Source: Russula earlei (lineage: Eukaryota > Basidiomycota > Agaricomycetes > Russulales > Russulaceae). From it: DNA of 40,133 nucleotides. Numbering within the stretch: position 1 is the stretch's first letter; every line of letters begins with the position of its first letter. Location of the stretch: positions 1-40,133 of the forward strand of contig JAGFNK010000471.1 of the NCBI GenBank assembly GCA_025769875.1, written 5' to 3'. The notes beneath the pieces were generated by a model. That model ran no database searches. It had not been told where the DNA came from and was given only the letters and a program-made list of their open reading frames with translations. Made by a program: the position numbers and the translations under genes. Shown piece by piece: positions 32,877 through 40,133 of the stretch.

Positions 32877-33401
32877 TGTTACCGAGTGGTTTGGGGTCCG
32901 GAAGATGCCGGAACACCTGAACTATGGACTGCACCGTTTGCATTATGCGTGTGTCAGATCTTGATCGTTTATGTTCCTTGATATCACATTCGGAGCGCGT
33001 TGATCGTATCTTTCAGAAGATGTACTGAAGAAGCAATGAGTAGCATTGCTTCTGTCCCAGATGTTCCTGTACCGCCACATACGTCGATTCCTTGATTGGG
33101 GAAGCACTTAACGCTTCCAGCACCGAGATCGTTTACATAGAAGCAACCTTGCTTCTATGAGCCGCGTTTTGCTTCTATAGCACCGACCAGTACTACAGTA
33201 GCATGAACCTTATCCCTGTAGGGCTATATAAAGCCCCCAGTAGAAACAGTTGAGCCTTAAGCTCGACTTAGTTTGCCAATCCCAAACAGTTGACTCCTAC
33301 CCCGTCTGCAGAGCCCCTCTCATCTTGTTGTCATACTCTAGAAGGATCTAACACTCCTTCCCCTCCACGAGTATTGCTTGCTTGACTCAAGCATATCTGC
33401 A
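32877..33401 (+). repeat. 5' LTR of the gypsy element (right border uncertain)
   Basis: The left border is set by the cut in the M fragment and TGTTACC. A TATATAAA box at 33225-33232 supports promoter function. The right border could be CTGCA at 33401, followed one base later by TGGTAGGACGCG, a weak match to a tRNA-Met primer site, or an earlier AACA near 33352. The repeated AGAAGCAA/TTGCTTCT words at 33031-33178 form short inverted pairs. Confidence 0.55.
33225..33232 (+). promoter_or_regulatory. TATA box of the gypsy LTR
   Basis: TATATAAA inside GGGCTATATAAAGCCCCC, well placed in the LTR for a start site 25-40 bp downstream. Confidence 0.6.
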
Positions 33402-33540
33402 TTGGTAGGACGCGTTTATAGATGCGACCATTGATCTTATTTAAGGCACTTTGGAGCCTTAACATAAGTCGAGCTTCTATCACAGACATCGCTGTGAAAG
33501 CGAACCAGAAATAGGCAGGAAGCCTAAAGACTAGGATCTA

Positions 33541-35643
33541 GTCATCATACGGTCAGCAACCTACACTGAAGTAGTCAAGGGGGAGAATCTATACAGACCT
33601 CTCCACGACAAGAAGAAGGTGTACTACGTGACTCTCGACGAGCAGCACGGTTGGACACACGCATACTTCTGTAAAGACCCCTACTGTCATTGGCATAGAC
33701 AGTGGTAAGAGGGCAGACAAGTCCCGACTCCCTAGGAAAGGCAGTGGCGAGTGGACAAACTGGAAATCGAAGGAGAACATAGCATACGCGTAAAGTTCAA
33801 CCAGAAATCAAAGCAAGGAACCAAATTTGGTTGGTTCAAAGCTAGAGAGAGGGACGATCTACCCTCAGGAATCAAAGGAACTGCCATCTGGTGTTGGGCA
33901 GACCAGGAAGGGCCTAACAGATACGAGGTCCGATACAAAGGAAGCTACCTTCCTTGTGAATACATCAACGATCAGTGGTACTTTGTTGATTACCACAAAG
34001 GACGTCCCTATGCAGGAGAGGACGAAGACATTGACGAATACAAGGTCCTAGGTTTAGGAACCAGGACAGATCCTTACACTACTCATTGGGAACCCAGAAG
34101 CCCAGTAGTAGACGACCCAGCTCCATTGATACAAAAGTCATCAAGTGGAGAAACAGAACAGTCGGACCCTCCGACTACAGATCAGAAAGCAGAAGCACCA
34201 GAAGTATTGGAGCTAGCTGAAAGACTAGAGCAGACAGTACACGTCTCACCCATTGAACCAACAATTGTTGAAGAGCCAGAAGAATCAGTCGAAATGGCTA
34301 CCATTGCAGCCACCCAGACAGCCACCATTGCCACCCAGACAGCAGGTGGAAGAGCAGGGCCTACCATTGTAGTAAACCCTGGAGGTGGTCCACCTGGAGC
34401 AGGAGGACCACCTGGAGGTGGAGGAGTCCCCTTCGGACCTGGAGGTCCACCAGTACCAGGAGGAGGCCCACCTGGAGGAGGCCCTCCAGCAGGGGGACCA
34501 CCAGCAGCACCTCCTGTAGGACCAGGGGTGAACTTGGCACCTCAGCCGGCACCAGGCCCCCATGGGGGCAACGGATCTCTAAAAGGAGACCCTCCTGAAG
34601 TCTTCAAAGGAGATAGGAAAAAGACGAAGTACTTTGTCCAGGATTTCAATCTATGGAATCTGCTCAACAGCAACAACCCGACCATGACTATTCCAATGAA
34701 GCGAGTAGCCCTAGCTCTCACCTACATCAAAGGAGAGAAAGTGCATGAATGGGTGGTCAATCAAACGAACCTGGTAGAAGCAAAAAGAAATGGGGACCCA
34801 CCGTCTCCTTATGCACCAGTGCAGCTAGATCCAACTGACATGCTCTTTTGGACCGAATTTGTGGATGACTTCTTCAGAGAATTCAAAGACACCACAGAGC
34901 CTGAAGACGCTTTCATGGAGCTACAACAACTGTCCATGTCTAAAGCAGCATCACTGGATGACTATACCAGCAAGTTCCTTGTTCTGCTCAGTAAAGCAGG
35001 ATGGGACCAGAATTCACCAGGAGCAGTAGAAGCCTACAAGGCTGGACTAATCACCTGGCTGGTGCAACGAATCTACAATCGACCTGTCAGAGATATACCT
35101 GCCATCAATGATCTACGAGCATGGATCAATGCTGCCAGGGAAGAACAGGCCAGAGACCAGCTCATGAAAGCCAATATTGGATCTGGAGGTGGATCGTTGA
35201 CCACCAGGGAAAATCGCATGAAATCCCTACAGGTTGGGAAAAGGCGAAACCAAAGAGATCCGAATGCAATGGAAGTGGACTCAGTATCCACTGATGCAGC
35301 AAGGACCAAACGACGTCCTCCTCTGACAGAGGAAAAGAAGAAACTGCTAGCAGAAGGGAAATGCTTCATCTGCAAGAAAGCAGGACATATCAGTCGGAAC
35401 TGTCCTGACAAGGACAGAGTCAAGAAGAAATCAAGTAACCCAAGGGACAAAGGGAAAGCTCGAGCTCTGGAAACAGAGAAGGAGGACGACTCAGGGGATA
35501 GTGGAAATGAAAGCACTGTCTCTGGGCGATCTACATCTCCTCCTCCTACCTATAACAAGAGCTCCTCCTTGGCGTCCATAAAGAAGATGTCCACCAAACA
35601 AAAGGAGGACTTGTTGGAAGAACTGATGGAACAGGGTTTTTAG
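33541..35643 (+). pseudogene. Gypsy gag (capsid and zinc knuckle), N-terminus broken
   Basis: The main frame is open from 33736 to TAG 35641. It has no plausible ATG at its front, and the same frame continues upstream as coding-like sequence (YRPLHDKKKVYYVTLD) with stops at 33706 and 33733, so the start is damaged. The product has a small tryptophan-rich N-terminal region, then a Gly/Pro-rich linker (34370-34570). A retroviral-type capsid region (about 34580-35200) follows, and then a CX2CX4HX4C knuckle (CFICKKAGHISRNC, near 35370). The end has a basic/acidic tail and LLEELMEQGF. It would form the virus-like particle and bind element RNA. The stop is directly preceded by a slippery heptamer. 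Confidence 0.8.
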
Positions 35644-35672
35644 GAACACCTAAGTCGACGGCCTGGCTTAGG
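35634..35672 (+). promoter_or_regulatory. Likely -1 ribosomal frameshift site between gag and pol
   Basis: GGGTTTT at 35634-35640 reads G GGT TTT in the gag frame, a perfect X XXY YYZ heptamer, and abuts the gag TAG. Slipping one base back gives GGG TTT T and enters exactly the pol frame, which is open across the junction. After an 8-nt spacer, CCTAAG (35649-35654) can pair with CTTAGG (35667-35672). Confidence 0.6.
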
Positions 35673-38600
35673 AAGAATAGTGTGTTGCAAGTGTACATTA
35701 GAAGACTGAATGCTATGAATATTCCGTTCACTTTCATCACTGCACACACAACGGCCGAGGAATCTGCTCTACTGGACAGTGGAGCAACAGAGAACTTTAT
35801 CGATCACTCAGCTTGGAAAAGACTGAAGATTGGGAAACAAGAACTACATGAACCCATGGTAGTACGAAATGTCGACGGAACCCAGAATAAGCAAGGGGAA
35901 CTCACCCATTACTGCTGGCTTCGCGTCCGATACAAGGAGAAGGAGAGCTTGCAAAGGTTCTATCTCACAGATTTAGGAATGGATCGGGTCATCCTGGGAT
36001 ATCCCTTCCTATATGAATTCGACCCCACCATCAACTGGAAGAAAGGACAGCTGATGGAAGGAAAGGTACTGATTGAGACTGCTCGATACAAGTACCTGGA
36101 TCTCTATGTCACAAAACTCCAAAAGCGAGCAAGAGATGAAAACCGACAATTGAAGAAAGGGGAAGCCATTTACCTCCAAAAGACGACTATTGCTCAGAAG
36201 TGGGCCCAACAGTCGATTAAACCACAGGAAGGAGAGGATCCCCTTGCCAATGTTCCAAAGCAATTCCACCACTTTGCAGATGTCTTCTCAGAAGAGAAGT
36301 CCCAGAGGTTCCCACCACCAAGGGAACCAGACATGCAGATAGAGCTGTTACCTGACGCACCAAAGGAACTAAACTGCAAAGTGTACCCCCTTACATGAGA
36401 TGAGCGAGAATACCTCAAGAAATTCCTAGCTGATGAAGTAGAGAAGCGATATATCACTCCAGGTCCATCCAGCTACACATCTCCAGTGTTCTTCATTGGC
36501 AAGAAGGACAGCAAGGAGAAGAGGATCATTGTAGACTATCGACGACTAAATCAGTGGACCAGATGAGACAATGAACCTTTACCACATCTGGAACAAGAGG
36601 TGGAAAGACTCCGAGGGAAAAAGGTCTTCTCCAAATTCGATATACGATGGGGATACAATAATGTGCGGCTGGCAGAAGGAGATCGTTGGAAGGCAGCCTT
36701 CAAGATGCCATATGGAACCTACCTGCCCAATGTCATGTATTTTGGGCTCAAGAACGCACCAGCCTTCTTTACTAGGCCGATGAGAAGAGACTTCGGTGAC
36801 TGGCTGGACCGATGGGCAGAATACATGGTCAACTATCTGGATGACTTTGGAATTGCCACGGGGGACAGTCCTGAACAACTAGAAATCCATGAGCAATGTG
36901 TCAATGAACTACTCACGTTGATGCAGAAGAAGTCATACTTCCTGAAACCTCAGAAGTGCCAGTTCATGGTGCGAAAACTAACCATGCTAGGATGGGACAT
37001 AGACGAAGGGAAGATGAAGATTGAGGCCTCCAAAGTCCGAGGAATCACGGACTGGCCTCGGGAAATCAAGGACGTACATGAAGTGCGCAAAGTCATGGGA
37101 GTCCTCAGTTACAATAGGGCTTTCATTCGAGGATTCAGTCAGATTGCTCGACCCATTATTGCCTTGACAAAGAAAGGGGTGCCATTTGAATGGACCCAAG
37201 AATGCAAAGATGCTCTGGAACGACTTATCCAGATAGTATCTTCTGACCCTGTCCTGCTCCATCCTGATGAGGAGCGACCCTTTGAACTGGAAGTAGACGC
37301 GTCCAATTATGCCATTGGAGCAGTATTATTCCAGAAGGACGAACAAGGAAAGAGGAGGCCAATAGGTTACTTCTCAGCAGCCTTGAAACAAGCAGAGAAG
37401 AACTACGACATATGGGACAAAGAGTTCTTAGCCATGGTGCGAGCCTTGAAACACTGGCGACACCTACTCATGGGAGCAAAGCATAAGGTGGTGGTTTATA
37501 CAGACCATGCAAACCTGTTGCATTACCGACACCCTCAGCGAATAAATGGTCGAGTGGCAAGATATATTACCTTCTTGGCGGACTTCGACTTAGAATTGAA
37601 ACATCAGGCAGGGGCAAGGAATAAAGCAGATGCCCTGTCAAGGAGACCTGACCTTGACAATGGACAAGGGGATAAAGAAGAAGTGGTCGTGCTACCTGAC
37701 CATCTTTTTATTCGAGTAATGCACACTACTGCATTGGAAGAACGGATAAAGAACCAACAAGGGGAAGAAAGACACCGATTAAAGTTACTTGATTGGGTAC
37801 AGAGACACCGACTGGAGAAGCGACATAACTTATGGTGGAAGAATGAAGCCTTGGTGGTTACAGGCGACAAAGGAACCCACAGGACGTTACTGGAACAGTA
37901 TCATGACAGTCCCACAGCAGGACACCCAGGAAAAGCTAAAACATTACTGGGAATGATGCGATACTACTGGTGGCCCACCATAAGACACTTTGTCGATCGA
38001 TATGTGGAAGGATGCGCAATTTGCCAAAGTAACAAGTCAAACACTCATCTAAATCGACCTCCCTTGTATCCCATTCCACCAGAAGAAGGGGCTACTCCCT
38101 TCTCGACTGTCAGCATGGACTTTGTGGTCAAATTGCCAAAGTTGAAGGGATATGACAGTATATTGACTGTCACTGACCACGATTGTACTAAAGGCGTCAT
38201 CTTGCTTCCTTGCAAAGAAGAAATGGACGCAGAAGAGCTAGCACAGCTCTACAAGGACAGAATATTCCCATTTGTGGGAGTACCAAGCAAGATCATATCC
38301 GATCGAGATAAACTAATAAGTTCCAAGTTCATTAGGGAACTTTGCGACCAGCTGCATATCAAACAGAATATCAGCACTGCCTACCATCCTCAGACAGATG
38401 GACAATCAGAAAGAACGAATCAGACGATGGAAACATCACTAAGAATCTTTTGCAACCACCAACAAGACGATTGGGTGGAGTGGCTGCCTCTGGTGCAATA
38501 CACGATGAATTCTAACGTTTCAGAGACAACCAGACAATCCCCTTTCTTCTTATGGATGGGTTTTACGCCCAAAGCACACCAGCCAAATCGGGGAAAGCAA

Positions 38601-39230
38601 GATACCAAGAATAGACAATTGGAAAGTCCGGATCCAGGAAGCGAGATCACAGGCACAAGAAGCGATGAAGATCGCTTCCCTAATGTGGAAGCGAAGAAGT
38701 AGTTTCCAACCTTATCAGAAAGGAGAAAGGGTATGGCTCGACAGCACCAACCTAAAAACTGACACATCCTACAGTGAAACTACAGCCCAAAACGATATGG
38801 GCCCTTTGAAATCACGGAGGTGATTAGTCCGGTGACATACAGATTGGATCTCCCTAGCCGCTGGAGGATCCATAACGCGTTTCATGCCTCCTTATTGACA
38901 CCTTACAAGGAAACCGAGGAGCATGGGGCCAACTACACCAATCCAGAAGCAGAATTGGTGGAAGGAGAAGAGGAATATGAAGTAGCAACGATTTTAGGTT
39001 CAAGACGAACTGGAAGGAGGAAACAACTGGAGTATCAAGTCCAGTGGGAAGGGTACTCCGAAGCCCATGACTCTTGGGAGCCAGTAGAGAACATCAAAGC
39101 GTCTAGACTAATAGAGGAATATCACAGAAAGAACCCCACAGCCATACGGGTTATAAAAGTCCAGCGAAAGCATGCCCTCTACTTCCTCATCCCCATATCG
39201 TCGCTCACAAATGTCCCAAACTCCCACTAA
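35640..39230 (+). pseudogene. Gypsy pol: protease, RT, RNase H, integrase, chromodomain
   Basis: The frame begins by overlap with gag. Protease LLDSGATENF has its catalytic Asp near 35774. The RT follows with the YLDDF active site near 36834. RNase H has VDASNYAIG near 37293 and YTDHANL near 37500. Integrase has a zinc-binding start (AGHPGKAK to CAICQ) and catalytic D (SMDFV, 38116), D (SDRDK, 38297) and E (QSERTN, 38405). The chromodomain (about 38970-39126; YQVQWEGYSEAHDSWEP) would tether integration to marked chromatin. Breaks: TGA at 36396 and 36564 in the RT, the second where relatives have arginine (WT-x-RDN), and two or three frame changes between about 38585 and 38800. This copy cannot make full Pol. 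Confidence 0.85.
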
Positions 39231-40133
39231 TGAAATCGTTCCCCAATCCGACCTCTCTGGTGTAGAGGGGCCACTTGAAATCACCACTCCCGATGCTTCC
39301 CTTCTTGCCTTCTTCCAAGGAATGGATGAACATAACACTGGAGAAGGAGAAGCAGATATGCGTCCTCTCGAATTTGGACCCCTGCTGACCAAGTCGACGT
39401 TCAGCCTGGGGATTGGGATGTGACGTCCCCCACCAGCACTCTTGCCCAGGATGCCCACCCTGGAGAGCCTTGGGTACGATGGGACGCTGACAGGACACCA
39501 CACAGGGATTGACATCCCTGATGGCATGACTTGGGGCAACAAGCCGGCCAGGTATGTGGCCTATGACGTTGCCTTGGGAGAGCCGAGAGTGAGGGGGAAG
39601 AATGGAGAAGGCCATGCAGACTATGGCGAGATCCTCCAGGCCACCCCTTGCTATAACCTCTATAACTATGGCCAAGACGAAACATGACTTAGACTGCTTC
39701 GATACAGAGAGGCAGTTCGAAGGGCGCTGGAGACAGACCCTCTACCTGCTAGGCGACTATGGGCTGCAGGCAGAACTCTACCGCCTTGGACCATCTCTAC
39801 ACCTTACAAGAGACGCTGGAAGCTAACTATAAGGTGCTTGAAGAAGAGGAAAAGCAGCTACGCTACAAGCTCAGCAAGTACCTAGCTGAGAAGCGAGGAG
39901 TAGAGAGAGACAGGGCTGAAGCCAAGGAGAGAATGGCGGCAGCCAAAGTACGCTCACAATGTTGGGAGTTCATTGAAGCAGGCTGTAGCCAGGGAGAAAC
40001 CCCTCCAGGTGTTGGGCTGAAAGAACTCCTCACCAACTATCGGGCTGGGCAGCCCACTCCCCCTCTACCCATCTTCGTCCATCAGCTGCCTTTGGCAGAT
40101 ATCGCTCAGGGGTATGCTACCCCCGACCCAGAA
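39172..40133 (+). pseudogene. Accessory ORF region downstream of gypsy pol, unknown function
   Basis: ATG 39172 opens a frame overlapping the end of pol (to TGA 39421). The same frame resumes as a protein-like stretch (39442-39687), and other frames carry LYLLGDYGLQAELYR (near 39740-39785). From about 39795 a frame open to the window edge contains EEEEKQLRYKLSKYLAEKR and SQCWEFIEAG. Together this looks like one gene of more than 250 codons with a charged coiled-coil part, broken by two or three indels. Similar reading frames follow pol in other basidiomycete chromoviruses as far as I recall, but I know no function. It lies before the expected 3' LTR, so it belongs to the element. Confidence 0.5.

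Larger units (their letters stand above)
32877..40133 (+). mobile_element. Ty3/gypsy chromovirus-type retrotransposon, runs off right edge
   Basis: In order: a 5' LTR beginning TGTTACCGAG, a leader, gag with zinc knuckle, pol with protease, reverse transcriptase, RNase H, integrase and a terminal chromodomain, then an extra downstream ORF region. The 3' LTR lies beyond the window. Several stops and frame changes make this copy defective. The RT-RNase H-integrase order marks it as Ty3/gypsy, and the chromodomain as a chromovirus. Confidence 0.9.

Noticed and set aside
33402..33420. Gypsy primer binding site TGGTAGGACGCG
   Set aside because: The match to a tRNA 3' end is weak and the LTR border is not fixed without the 3' LTR, so I do not list it as a feature.

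Overview
The window looks like a TE-rich chromosomal segment of a filamentous basidiomycete, probably an Agaricomycete. The clues are one host gene split by 28 introns of about 45-110 nt, an HLTF/Rad5-like repair helicase of the basidiomycete type, a chromodomain Ty3/gypsy element with an extra downstream ORF, pogo-like DNA transposons and Copia elements. No tRNA, rRNA or CRISPR array was found.

Layout. 1-1182 (-) holds the decayed end of a proline/serine/threonine-rich ORF of TE type. 1730-4875 is an apparently intact pogo-like transposon (family A). 5065-5470 is a near-perfect 406-bp foldback. 5708-10741 is the only host gene: a 29-exon SNF2 ATPase with PARP-type zinc finger, HIRAN, RING and helicase domains, in frame at every splice junction but carrying two apparent single-base insertions. 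10742-13374 holds a possible tiny minus-strand gene and an 11-unit minisatellite.

From 13380 the window is almost solid mobile DNA. A Copia element (13380-17849, 5-bp duplication ACCAT) has nearly identical LTRs but a wrecked interior. It is followed by five TA-target DNA transposons lying end to end with 5-13 bp from one element to the next: family C (17986-23666, split by three solo LTRs), B' (23680-25325, split by another solo LTR), D (25333-26580), A' (26586-28017, an internal-deletion copy of A) and B (28026-28942, truncated). Next come an LTR fragment, a second Copia element (29071-32781) with a nested solo LTR, another LTR fragment, and a gypsy chromovirus that starts at 32877 and runs off the right edge.

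How the parts relate. Target-site duplications let the insertions be ordered: solo LTRs went into C, B' and Copia-2, Copia-2 went into an LTR fragment lying in B, and the gypsy element cut an older LTR. Older layers are visibly poor in CpG, and several coding breaks are TGA where the family expects arginine, as methyl-CpG decay of CGA would give. The most notable points are the transposon train, the zinc finger-HIRAN-RING helicase with a foldback in its upstream region, a likely -1 frameshift site between gypsy gag and pol, and the Copia copy whose LTRs differ only by CpG-type transitions.
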